Assembly (NCBI RefSeq): GCF_015319165.1
Contig: NZ_JADIVZ010000002.1
Location: 248,001 to 312,000 of the forward strand
Length of the DNA: 64,000 bases
Source: Nocardioides acrostichi
Lineage (GTDB): Bacteria > Actinomycetota > Actinomycetes > Propionibacteriales > Nocardioidaceae
Reading direction: 5' to 3'
The position numbers and the translations under genes are program-made. The notes under the pieces were generated by a model. It did not search any database. It had not been told where the DNA came from and worked only from the letters and a program-made list of their open reading frames with translations. Of this stretch, positions 55,984 to 64,000 are shown in pieces. Position 1 is the stretch's first letter, and each line of letters begins with the position of its first letter.

Positions 55984-56110
55984 GGTTGCTGAGCGTCCGG
56001 ATCCGGTTGTTGAGCGTCCGGATCCGGTTGTTGAGCGTCCGGATCCGGTTGTTGAGCGTCCGGATCCGGTTGTTGAGCGTCCGGATCCCGGTTGTTGAGC
56101 TTGTCGAAAC
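55984..56110. repeat. 21-bp tandem repeat in a divergent promoter
   Basis: Five 21-base units (GGTTGTTGAGCGTCCGGATC plus C) start at 55984, 56005, 56026, 56047 and 56068; the first has one change. After one extra C, a sixth unit at 56090 diverges to GGTTGTTGAGCTTGTCGAAAC. There are no spacers, so it is not a CRISPR array. The array lies between the LLM gene start and the KstR-type site. Confidence 0.9.
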
Positions 56111-56111
56111 A

Positions 56112-56125
56112 TAGAACGTGTTTCA
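56112..56125. promoter_or_regulatory. KstR-type operator
   Basis: TAGAACGTGTTTCA fits the published KstR consensus TNNAACNNGTTNNA at every fixed position. It lies 21 bases before the SnoaL-like start and 140 bases before the LLM gene start. KstR represses steroid-catabolism genes in mycobacteria and rhodococci. The flanking genes are the kinds found in that regulon. Confidence 0.65.
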
Positions 56126-56146
56126 GTTTTGTGCCAGAGTCCGCCC

Positions 56147-56581
56147 ATGGACATCGCCGAGATCTCCGACCGCCTCGAGATCGCCGAGGTGCTGACGCGC
56201 TACACGCGAGCCGTCGACGAGCACGCCTGGGATCGCCTCGACCAGGTCTTCACCGCAGACGCCGTCATCGACTACACCGCCTCCGGCGGGGTGCACGACG
56301 CCTTCCCGACGGTCAAGGCGTGGCTGGCCGAGGTGCTGCCGATGTTCTTCCGTCGCACGATGCACATGCTCGGTCAGATCGAGATCACCTGGACCGACGC
56401 GGAGCGCTCGGCCGCGGACGTGGTGGCCTACTTCGACAACCCGATGACCCTGGACGACGGCAGTGGCGGCACGAAGGTCGCCCACTTCGGCGGCTTCTAC
56501 CGCCACGCGATGGTCCGCACGCCCGAGGGCTGGCGCAGTCGCCGCCTGGTCGAGGACATCGTCTGGAAGCGTGGCCTCTGA
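56147..56581 (+). CDS. SnoaL/NTF2-like protein
   Basis: This 144-residue protein has the cone-shaped SnoaL-like fold pattern: ISDRLEIAEVLTRYTRAVDE, WDRLDQVFTADAVIDY and FGGFYRHAMVRTPEGWRSRRL. Such proteins are small dehydratases, isomerases or ligand-binding proteins; the Asp/His pocket residues would include Tyr18, Asp23 and Asp39. ATG 56147 stands 21 bases after the KstR-type site. Its stop shares one base with the next start, so the two genes are coupled. Confidence 0.87.
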   Translation: MDIAEISDRLEIAEVLTRYTRAVDEHAWDRLDQVFTADAVIDYTASGGVHDAFPTVKAWLAEVLPMFFRRTMHMLGQIEITWTDAERSAADVVAYFDNPMTLDDGSGGTKVAHFGGFYRHAMVRTPEGWRSRRLVEDIVWKRGL

Positions 56582-57096
56582 TGCCGTCGTTCGGTCTGCC
56601 CGAGGAGCGCCCACCCGGCCTCGACTCGCCCTGGGCGGCGCGAGCCATCAAGTACATGGCCAAGGCGCAAGTGAAGGTCTTCGAGGCCACCAACGGTCGG
56701 ATCGGCAACACGTGGCGCGTCGGCGCCGGGTTCAAGAAGCCGGTGCCCACGCTGCTGCTGCACCACGTCGGTCGCACTTCCGGAAGGGAGTTCACGACCC
56801 CGCTGCTCTATCTGGCCGACCGCCCCGGCGCCCCGGTCGGCACCAGCGACCTGGTGATCGTCGGCTCCCAGGGCGGCATGCCGAAGCACCCGCAGTGGTA
56901 CCGCAACCTGCTCGCGCAGCCCGACGTGGCCGTGAGCCTGCCCGGGCGCCGGCGGGTCGCCGTCCACGCCCGGCAGGCGCCGGCGGAGGAGAAGGCACAG
57001 TTGTGGCCGCGTCTGGTCGACCTCTATGCAGACTTCGAGAAGTACGAGCGCTGGACCGACCGCGAGATACCGGTGCTGGTCCTCTCCCCGCGCTGA
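56581..57096 (+). CDS. Deazaflavin (F420)-dependent nitroreductase-family protein (Ddn-like)
   Basis: This 171-residue protein has the Ddn-family core PTLLLHHVGRTSGREFTTPLLYL, which binds F420, followed by VIVGSQGGMPKHPQWYRNLLAQPDVAV. These motifs define deazaflavin-dependent nitroreductases. The N-terminus (AIKYMAKAQVKVFEATNGRIG) is the amphipathic membrane-contact helix of the family. In mycobacteria such enzymes reduce quinones or steroid-type substrates. Coupling to the SnoaL-like gene and the KstR site suggests a lipid or steroid substrate. Confidence 0.92.
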   Translation: MPSFGLPEERPPGLDSPWAARAIKYMAKAQVKVFEATNGRIGNTWRVGAGFKKPVPTLLLHHVGRTSGREFTTPLLYLADRPGAPVGTSDLVIVGSQGGMPKHPQWYRNLLAQPDVAVSLPGRRRVAVHARQAPAEEKAQLWPRLVDLYADFEKYERWTDREIPVLVLSPR

Positions 57097-57207
57097 CCGG
57101 CCCCCTCCACGGCGCGGCTGCGGTAAGGGCGGCTTGGAGCGGTGCCCCCGGTCGGCCACAATGAGGACGCCGCACGCTTGCGGCCCGCCGTCGTCCAAGG
57201 AGGTCCG

Positions 57208-57795
57208 GTGTCCGACCAGCCCGAGAAGCCCAACCCGCTCGAGGACAACCCCGTTCTCGTCGGGCTCGCGGCCCTCGTCGGCGTCGCACTCCTGATCGGT
57301 CTGGTCATGGGCGGCGTTGCGTTGGCCGCCACGAAGGTGATGGGCATCGATGGCAGCAGCCCCGACTTCGCCTCGAGCCAGCACACCAGGTTCCACCTGC
57401 CCAAGCCCTCGATGACCGAGGAGCCCACCGGCCCGCTCATCACCCTGGGCGGAGACGCCGCGCCGACCTCCGACTCCTCGGGCGCGGCGCCGCCGACCGC
57501 GACGGCGAAGCCGTCGGAGAAGGATGGCCAGATCACCCTCCAGTCCGGCCAGACCTCGGTCAGCGTCATGGAGCGCATCGACCTCACCGGCGTCTATCCC
57601 GGTGGCGAGGGCGCCGTGCTCCAGGTGCAGAAGCAGGCCGGTGGCGGCTGGCAGGACTTTCCCGTCACAGTCGTAGTGAGCAACGAGACGTTCTCCACCT
57701 ACGTGCAGACCAGCTTCCAGGGTGTCAACAAGTTTCGCGTCGTCGACCCCGACACGAACACCGCCTCCAACCCGGTGAGCGTGACCGTCGGGTGA
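57208..57795 (+). CDS. Single-pass membrane protein of unknown function
   Basis: This 195-residue protein has a perfect ribosome site (AAGGAGG at 57197) before GTG 57208. One membrane helix (VLVGLAALVGVALLIGLVMGG) separates a short cytoplasmic start from an external part. A Pro/Thr/Ser/Ala linker leads to a beta-strand domain of about 80 residues (QITLQSGQTSVSVMERIDL to the end) resembling an Ig-like or bacterial surface domain. The stop overlaps the start of the lipoprotein gene, so they probably act together at the cell surface. Confidence 0.75.
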   Translation: MSDQPEKPNPLEDNPVLVGLAALVGVALLIGLVMGGVALAATKVMGIDGSSPDFASSQHTRFHLPKPSMTEEPTGPLITLGGDAAPTSDSSGAAPPTATAKPSEKDGQITLQSGQTSVSVMERIDLTGVYPGGEGAVLQVQKQAGGGWQDFPVTVVVSNETFSTYVQTSFQGVNKFRVVDPDTNTASNPVSVTVG

Positions 57796-58406
57796 TACCC
57801 CGTACCCGTCTCGCCTTCGCCGCGCTCGCGCTCTCGGCGCCGGCGATGGCCGGGTGTGGTGACCAGACCTCGGGTGAGGAGGCCGCGTCGACGTCCTCGC
57901 CCGAGCCCTCGGCGATCTCGACGCTGGAGGGGGTGGATCCGATGGGTCTCCAGGTGCGTCCGGTGATCGCGGTCGACCAGGTGGCGAAGGACGCCGTGAG
58001 TGGCGTCCCGGCACCGGTGCAGCAGGATTTCGCCACGCTCGAGTGCCTGCGGAGCAAGCCCCGGGCCCTGCTGCCCGGCTCCGCCGCCGCCGCGTGCGAC
58101 GGACGCGGTGTGAAGTTCCTGCTCGGTCCGGCCGGCGTGAGCGACGAGGGAGTGACGAGCGCCCGGGCCGTGGAACTGGCAGACGGCTGGGGCGTCGAGG
58201 TCGACCTCGATGACGCCGCCTCGGCTGCCTTGGCCGATCTGACGAGTAGCGCCGCGTCGTCGCGGTCGAAGGTGGCCATCGTGGTCGGTGGCCTGATCGT
58301 CTCGTCGCCGACCGTGGCCGACACCATCTCGAGTGGCAGCCTCCAGATCGCGGGCGACTTCACCCGCGAGCAGGCCGAGACCCTGGCCGGGCAGATCGCG
58401 GACTGA
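57792..58406 (+). CDS. Lipoprotein with SecD-head-like domain
   Basis: This 204-residue product has a lipoprotein signal (LALSAPAMAGCG, lipobox Cys near residue 22). Residues about 125-204 resemble the P1 head subdomain of SecD: WGVEVDLDDAASAALADLT, then KVAIVVGGLIVSSPTVADTI and SSGSLQIAGDFTREQAETLA. In SecD this head binds translocating protein; here it is detached from the membrane channel and lipid-anchored. Similar small proteins occur in actinobacteria without known function. The GTG start overlaps the preceding stop by four bases. Confidence 0.75.
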   Translation: MIPRTRLAFAALALSAPAMAGCGDQTSGEEAASTSSPEPSAISTLEGVDPMGLQVRPVIAVDQVAKDAVSGVPAPVQQDFATLECLRSKPRALLPGSAAAACDGRGVKFLLGPAGVSDEGVTSARAVELADGWGVEVDLDDAASAALADLTSSAASSRSKVAIVVGGLIVSSPTVADTISSGSLQIAGDFTREQAETLAGQIAD

Positions 58407-58424
58407 CCCGGCCAGGGCCCGTGG

Positions 58425-59270
58425 TCACTCCGGCACGTAGTCGAACGTGGCCGGATCGGGGCCTTGGCGTCCGTCGCCGCCGCGGTCGAGCCCGTCGATC
58501 GCGGCCATCTCCTCGGGGGTCAGCGCGAAGTCGAAGATCTCGAAGTTCTCGACCATCCGCTCGCGGTGCATCGACTTGGGGAACACGATGTCGCCGCGCT
58601 CGATGTGCCAGCGCAGGGTCACCTGCGAGGGCGTCTTGCCGTGGGCGGCGGCCACCTTGGCGATGGTCTCGTCGTCGAGCACCTTGCCCTGGGCGATCGG
58701 CGACCACGCCTCGACCGCGGCACCGTGCTTGTGCGTGCCCGCTCGGGCCGCCTCGTTCGCGAAGTAGGGGTGCACCTCGATCTGATTCACCACGGGGACG
58801 ACGCCGGACTCGGCCACGATGAGGTCGAGGTGCTCGGGCTCGAAGTTCGAGACACCCACGGACCGCGCACCGCCCTGCTGCACGAGGTCGACCATGGCCT
58901 TCCAGGTCGAGACGTAGTCGCCGTCGTAGCGGGTGGGCAGCGGCCAGTGGATGAGGAAGAGGTCGATCTGGTCGAGCCCCAACTTGCTGAGCGTCTCGTC
59001 GAACGAGCGCTTGACGTCGTCCGGCGTGTGGTTGTTGTTGTTGAGCTTGGAGGTGATGAACAGTTCGCTGCGCGGGATTCCGGCATTGGCGATCGCGTGG
59101 CCGACACCCTGCTCGTTGCCGTACATCTGGGCGGTGTCGATGTGTCGGTAGCCGACCTCGAATGCCGTGGTGACGGTGTCAGCGGTCTGCTCCGCAGGCA
59201 CTTGGAAGACCCCGAAGCCGAGCTGCGGGATGCTGGTGCCGTTGTTCAAGGTGATCATCGAAACGGTCAT
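58425..59270 (-). CDS. Aldo/keto reductase (AKR5-type)
   Basis: This 281-residue NADPH enzyme has the full catalytic tetrad: Asp and Tyr in HIDTAQMYGNE, Lys in FITSKLNN and His in LFLIHWPLP. The cofactor parts are ARSVGVSNFEPEHLD and IVFPKSMHRERMVEN. It resembles 2,5-diketogluconate reductase-type enzymes of actinobacteria, which reduce aldehydes and ketones broadly. ATG 59270 starts the usual MTVSMITLNNGTSIPQLGFG. It stands alone, 31 bases behind the racemase on the same strand. Confidence 0.95.
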   Translation of the reverse strand: MTVSMITLNNGTSIPQLGFGVFQVPAEQTADTVTTAFEVGYRHIDTAQMYGNEQGVGHAIANAGIPRSELFITSKLNNNNHTPDDVKRSFDETLSKLGLDQIDLFLIHWPLPTRYDGDYVSTWKAMVDLVQQGGARSVGVSNFEPEHLDLIVAESGVVPVVNQIEVHPYFANEAARAGTHKHGAAVEAWSPIAQGKVLDDETIAKVAAAHGKTPSQVTLRWHIERGDIVFPKSMHRERMVENFEIFDFALTPEEMAAIDGLDRGGDGRQGPDPATFDYVPE

Positions 59271-59301
59271 GTCTCCACCGAACCGTGGCGCGGGGGTGGG
59301 T

Positions 59302-60024
59302 TCAACACCCGGCCGGTACGGGCACCGGCGCCAGCGCCAGCTCGGCCAGCAGTTCTGCGTGAGCCAGACCGGTGTCGATGCTCGGCAGCGGCGAGGTGGA
59401 TGACGGCACCAGCAGCCCGATCTCGGTGCACGCGAACGCCACCGCCTCCGCGCCGTGCCCGGCCAGGCCGGCGATGATCTCCAGGTAGCGGTGGCGCGAC
59501 GCGTCGGTGAAGATGCCACGGGTGAGCTCGTCGAAGATGATCCGGTCGACCTCCGCCCGGTCGGGTCCGCTCGGCGTGACGACGCCGATGCCGTGGCTCG
59601 CCAGCCGCTCGGCGTAGAACGACTCCTCCATCACCGGGCGGGTTCCCAGTAGACCGACCGTGGCCCAGCCGTGCCGGCGGCACCGCTCGGCGACGGCGTC
59701 GGCGATGTGTACGACCGGCACGTCGACCGCGGCGGCCAGGTGCTGGTGGTTCTTGTGCATGAGGTTGGTGCAGATGGCGATCAGCTCCGCACCGCCGGCC
59801 ACACAGCGGCGTCCGGCCTCGGCGAGCAGGCGCCCCGACGCCTCGTAGTCGCCGGTGAGCTGGTGGGCGCGGACGTCGGCGAAGTCGAGCGACTGGAGCG
59901 TGACGCGGGCGCTGTGGTGCCCGCCGAGCCTCTCGGCGACGATCTCGTTGATCCGCCGGTAGTAGGTCAGGGTCGAGTGCCAGCTCATGCCGCCGACGAG
60001 GCCGATGGTGCGGTGCGTGCTCAT
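59302..60024 (-). CDS. Aspartate/glutamate racemase-family protein
   Basis: This 240-residue cofactor-independent racemase has the start TIGLVGGMSWHSTLTYYRRIN and both catalytic cysteines, in LIAICTNLMHK and AFACTEIGLLV. ERLGGHHSARVTLQSLDF matches the aspartate-racemase branch (RacX/YgeA type). It would interconvert L- and D-aspartate or a related amino acid. It is divergent from a LysR regulator, with a clear inverted repeat between them, the usual arrangement for a LysR-controlled target. Confidence 0.93.
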   Translation of the reverse strand: MSTHRTIGLVGGMSWHSTLTYYRRINEIVAERLGGHHSARVTLQSLDFADVRAHQLTGDYEASGRLLAEAGRRCVAGGAELIAICTNLMHKNHQHLAAAVDVPVVHIADAVAERCRRHGWATVGLLGTRPVMEESFYAERLASHGIGVVTPSGPDRAEVDRIIFDELTRGIFTDASRHRYLEIIAGLAGHGAEAVAFACTEIGLLVPSSTSPLPSIDTGLAHAELLAELALAPVPVPAGC

Positions 60025-60080
60025 TCCCTCAGAGTGCTCGCTCGCCGGAGCCCAAGGAAGTCCTCTTTGCGTGAACCCAG

Positions 60081-60099
60081 ACCCAAGCAATACTTGGGT
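60081..60099. promoter_or_regulatory. LysR-type inverted-repeat operator
   Basis: ACCCAAGCAATACTTGGGT is a perfect 7-base inverted repeat with a 5-base centre, in the 78-base gap between the divergent racemase and LysR genes, three bases before the LysR start. A LysR-type site here would control both genes. Confidence 0.65.
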
Positions 60100-60102
60100 C
60101 TC

Positions 60103-61008
60103 GTGGACGTGCGACGGGTGCTGATCTTCCGCGAGGTGGCGCGCAGCGGTTCGATCGCAGGGGCGGCCCGGAGCCTGGGCTGGACCCAGCCGGCGGTCAG
60201 CCAGCACCTCGCTGCGCTCGAGCGACAAGCCGGGGTGCCGCTGGTGGTGCGTGGGCCCGGCGGCACCACGATCACCGAGGCCGGAGCTGCTCTGGTGCGA
60301 CGCGCGGATGCCATCGCTGCAGAGCTGCACGCCGCGGGCGAGGAACTGGGCGACCTCGCGGGCCTGCGGTCGGGGCGGGTGCGGCTCCAGAGCTTTCCGT
60401 CGGCCGCCGCCACGCTGGTGCCCGATGCGGTGCGGTCGCTGGCCGATTCGCATGCCGGGGTCAGCGTCGGCCTGGTGGAGGCCGAGCCGCCGGACGCTGT
60501 GCCCGCGGTCGCCGCGGGTGATGCCGACCTGGCCTTGGTCTTCGGCTACGACGGAGCGCCCGCCGACCTCGAGGGCCGGGCCGGGCTCGTCTGGCGTCCG
60601 CTGCTCACCGAGGCGGTGCGGCTGGTGACCCCGCCCGGGCTCCCGGTGCCGTCCTCCGTGAGCGAGCTGGCCCGAAGCGACTGGATCGGTGGGTGCGAAC
60701 GGTGTCGTGGTCACCTGGTGCAGGTGTGCCGGCGGGCCGGGTTCGAGCCGGCGCTGCGGCACACCACCGACGACTACGTGGTGGTGCAGAACCTGGTCGC
60801 GCGTGGCCTCGGCGTCGCGGTGCTGCCGGACTCCGCGCTGGCGGCCTACCGGCACCCCGCGGTGCAGGTCGACGACCTCGCCGAGCTCGGCGTCCGGCAT
60901 GTCGGAGTCGTGCATCGCACCGGCGCCGACGTCGTGCCCGCCACGCGGGCGCTCATCGCGGAGTTGGAAGGCGCGGTCGCGGTGTACGAGTCCGGTCAGG
61001 GAGACTAG
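60103..61008 (+). CDS. LysR-family transcriptional regulator
   Basis: This 301-residue protein has the N-terminal HTH (FREVARSGSIAGAARSLGWT, QPAVSQHLAALERQAGVPL) and a periplasmic-binding-like effector domain from about residue 90. The latter contains GRVRLQSFPSAAATLVPDAV and GLGVAVLPDSAL. GCERCRGHLVQVCRRAG carries three close cysteines, unusual for the family and possibly redox-relevant. GTG 60103 follows directly on the inverted repeat, so it probably represses its own gene and controls the racemase. Confidence 0.92.
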   Translation: MDVRRVLIFREVARSGSIAGAARSLGWTQPAVSQHLAALERQAGVPLVVRGPGGTTITEAGAALVRRADAIAAELHAAGEELGDLAGLRSGRVRLQSFPSAAATLVPDAVRSLADSHAGVSVGLVEAEPPDAVPAVAAGDADLALVFGYDGAPADLEGRAGLVWRPLLTEAVRLVTPPGLPVPSSVSELARSDWIGGCERCRGHLVQVCRRAGFEPALRHTTDDYVVVQNLVARGLGVAVLPDSALAAYRHPAVQVDDLAELGVRHVGVVHRTGADVVPATRALIAELEGAVAVYESGQGD

Positions 61009-61013
61009 GCCTC

Positions 61014-61460
61014 ATGTCTGCTCTCCACTACACCGAGTACGACACCCGGTTCGCTGCCTATGCGGTCGTGGTCGATGACCGCGACCGGGTGCTGCTGGCG
61101 CTGTGGAACGAGGGCTCGCGACCGCAGTGGACCATGCCCGGTGGCGGCGTCGAGCTGCACGAGACCGCCGAGCAGGGCGTGGTGCGCGAGGTCAAGGAGG
61201 AGAGTGGCTACGACGTCGAGATCGAGCAGCTGCTCGGCGTCGACTCCTACGTCTTCCCGGCCGAGCGCCGCTCCATCGACACCGCCCGACCGATGAAGGC
61301 GGTGCGCGTCGTCTTCCGCGCTCGCGTCGTCGGCGGCGTCCTGCGCCACGAGCAGGACGGCAGCACCGACGAGGCGCGCTGGGTGCCGCTGGCCGACGTC
61401 ACCTCGCTCGACCGCGTCTCCATCGTCGACGTCTCGCTGCGACTCGCGGGCCTGGGGTAG
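61014..61460 (+). CDS. NUDIX hydrolase
   Basis: This 148-residue protein has the NUDIX box GGGVELHETAEQGVVREVKE followed by ESGYD, fitting G-x5-E-x7-RE-x2-EE-x-G with all acidic metal ligands present. It should hydrolyse a nucleoside diphosphate linked to another group; the substrate is not deducible. AYAVVVDDRDRVLLALW precedes the box as usual. It starts five bases after the LysR stop and may share its transcript. Confidence 0.92.
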   Translation: MSALHYTEYDTRFAAYAVVVDDRDRVLLALWNEGSRPQWTMPGGGVELHETAEQGVVREVKEESGYDVEIEQLLGVDSYVFPAERRSIDTARPMKAVRVVFRARVVGGVLRHEQDGSTDEARWVPLADVTSLDRVSIVDVSLRLAGLG

Positions 61461-61493
61461 GGCCGGCTCGTCGAGTCGACGTCGGAGGCTGGG

Positions 61494-61646
61494 AGTTTCA
61501 TCGGTGCGCCGATGAATCTGCGGGTTCCCCGATGGAGCAACATCGGGGGAGGCGAAGTTTCATCGGGGAACCGATGAACCCGCGGGTTCCCCGATGAAGC
61601 AACAGCGGGGGAGGCGAAGTTTCATCGGGGCCCCGATAAACCTCCC
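61494..61646. repeat. Family B tandem repeat, 62-bp period
   Basis: Units begin with AGTTTCATCGG at 61494, 61556 and 61618, exactly 62 bases apart; the third is partial. Each contains an inverted pair around CCGATGAA and the sequence GGTTCCCCGATG, then AGCAACA. The repeat resembles 40516-40607. The last unit supplies the TGA stop of the acetyltransferase gene (61622). Confidence 0.85.
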
Positions 61647-62182
61647 GGCCCCCCGGTCGGCACCCAGAACCGGAGCTTGGCGGTGGACGCCGGCCCGCCG
61701 GCGTCGGGGTCCGGCTCGGCGATGCCGTCGGGCACGCCACCGCAGCGCTCGATGGTGCGCCGGGAGCCCTCGTTGTCGAGGTCGCAGGTGACCAGTGCCT
61801 GCTCGACACTGCGTTCGGCGAGCAACGGCAGGGCCGCGCGCAGGATCGCGGTGGCGTAGCCGAGCCGGCGGTGGGCCGGGTGCACGCCGTAGCCCACGTG
61901 GCCACCCCAACGCCCGAGGAAGTCGTTGAGCTCGAAGCGCAGGGAGGCGCGACCCACCAGCGTCCCGTCGACCTCGGCGGCGAGGAAGGCGCCGGCAACG
62001 TGACCCTCGGGCAGGCCGACGCGGTCGGGCCAGCCGTGGGTGCGGTGCACGTAGTCGGCCCACGCCTCGCCCTCGTCGCGGCCCAGCACGAACGTGAAGT
62101 CGTCGGCGGCGAGCAGTCGATCCGCCTCGAGTGCGGCGTCCTCGTCGTCGACGCGCAGGGGGCGCAGCAGAAGTTCTCCCAT
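61622..62182 (-). CDS. GNAT-family N-acetyltransferase
   Basis: This 186-residue enzyme has the GNAT acetyl-CoA-binding core: HVGYGVHPAHRRLGYATAIL holds the R/Q-x-x-G-x-G/A loop, here RRLGYA. NEGSRRTIERCGGV is the typical motif-B helix. VAGAFLAAEVDGTLVGRASL precedes it. The acceptor substrate is unknown. ATG 62182 was chosen because it starts the core directly. The last seven residues (GGLSGPR region) and the stop come from the family B repeat. It is divergent from dnaK. Confidence 0.9.
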   Translation of the reverse strand: MGELLLRPLRVDDEDAALEADRLLAADDFTFVLGRDEGEAWADYVHRTHGWPDRVGLPEGHVAGAFLAAEVDGTLVGRASLRFELNDFLGRWGGHVGYGVHPAHRRLGYATAILRAALPLLAERSVEQALVTCDLDNEGSRRTIERCGGVPDGIAEPDPDAGGPASTAKLRFWVPTGGPGGLSGPR

Positions 62183-62241
62183 GACGGGAGCCAAGCACGG
62201 GAATGAACCGGCTCGCCATTGCATTGCATCAAGTGAGCAAA

Positions 62242-62262
62242 CTTGAGTCGAAGGCACTCAAG
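62242..62262. promoter_or_regulatory. HAIR element (HspR operator) of dnaK
   Basis: CTTGAGT and ACTCAAG flank a 7-base spacer, the exact HspR-associated inverted repeat. It lies 115 bases before the dnaK start. HspR represses dnaK operons in actinobacteria. Confidence 0.92.
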
Positions 62263-62376
62263 TAACTTGTCAGGTCGAGTTGAGCGACGCAGGATGGCGT
62301 CATCAGCGGAGCCCGACTCCCAGCGAACCCGCTCATGCGGGTCAACCCACGCAGACGAAAGCAGGAGGTAGCAGCC

Positions 62377-64000
<1,624 letters not shown>

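Noticed and set aside
55984..56110. Possible CRISPR array
   Set aside because: The 21-base units abut with no spacers, and no cas genes are present.

Overview
The window is a 64-kb piece of a high-GC (roughly 70 %) actinobacterial chromosome, most like Nocardioides or a close relative (Nocardioidaceae). This is suggested by the many GTG starts and 4-base GTGA/ATGA gene overlaps, a mycothiol-type DinB/maleylpyruvate-isomerase protein, F420-dependent oxidoreductases, an EtfD-type membrane Fe-S oxidoreductase, a KstR-type operator, and a DnaK gene preceded by an HspR/HAIR operator. No rRNA, tRNA, CRISPR array, phage or transposase was seen; the region is core or lightly accessory chromosome. Family identities come from reading motifs by eye, without any database search.

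Layout. 0-2 kb: truncated GntR regulator, a sulfotransferase-like protein, an Rrf2 regulator. 2.3-9.5 kb: a large SARP-type regulator convergent with a 1302-residue secreted protein made of RCC1-like repeats, beta-rich modules, a helical segment and a C-terminal domain that resembles the ExoY/edema-factor nucleotidyl cyclase fold. The two promoters share a 16-base motif. 9.7-13.6 kb: acyl-CoA dehydrogenase, LysE-type exporter, sterol desaturase/fatty-acid hydroxylase. 13.6-16.7 kb: four overlapping genes (WXG100-like, EspG-like, alpha/beta-hydrolase effector, lipoprotein) that look like an orphan type VII secretion module. 16.7-26.3 kb: thioredoxin-NHL protein, GAF-SpoIIE phosphatase, small hydrolase, mycothiol-type enzyme, SDR, secreted CocE/S15 hydrolase, ECF sigma factor with a PASTA-like membrane partner.

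26.4-42.6 kb: a doubly broken AbiEi/DUF559-type gene, EtfD with a very long acidic tail carrying repeated SLFD motifs, a secreted dipeptidase-like metallohydrolase, an MFS transporter, a choice-of-anchor-P-like secreted protein, Dtd, an M48 protease, a YjbR protein, two HpcH/CitE-type lyases, a DUF1992 protein, gene debris and a nitroreductase. 42.6-51.8 kb: a LAL-type LuxR regulator, a sucrase/ferredoxin-like protein, a secreted M1 peptidase, a P450, a CalB-type lipase and a membrane protein. 51.9-57.1 kb: a probable steroid/lipid cluster (sulfotransferase, SDR, DUF1214-like protein and LLM F420 enzyme on one side; SnoaL-like and Ddn-like proteins on the other) around a perfect KstR-type site and a 21-bp tandem repeat. 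57.2-64 kb: two coupled envelope proteins, an aldo/keto reductase, an Asp/Glu racemase divergent from a LysR regulator, a NUDIX protein, a GNAT acetyltransferase and dnaK (truncated by the window end).

How the parts connect. Three genes of acyl-CoA metabolism (acyl-CoA dehydrogenase, etfD, malyl-CoA-lyase-like gene) each carry a TAC(T/C)-N4-(A/G)GTA palindrome at the promoter, suggesting one regulator. Convergent gene pairs are separated by long near-perfect hairpins, and two repeat families recur at 3' gene ends, in several cases supplying the stop codon. The least ordinary features are the RCC1/cyclase-like protein with its SARP, the orphan type VII module, the EtfD tail and the KstR-linked operon.
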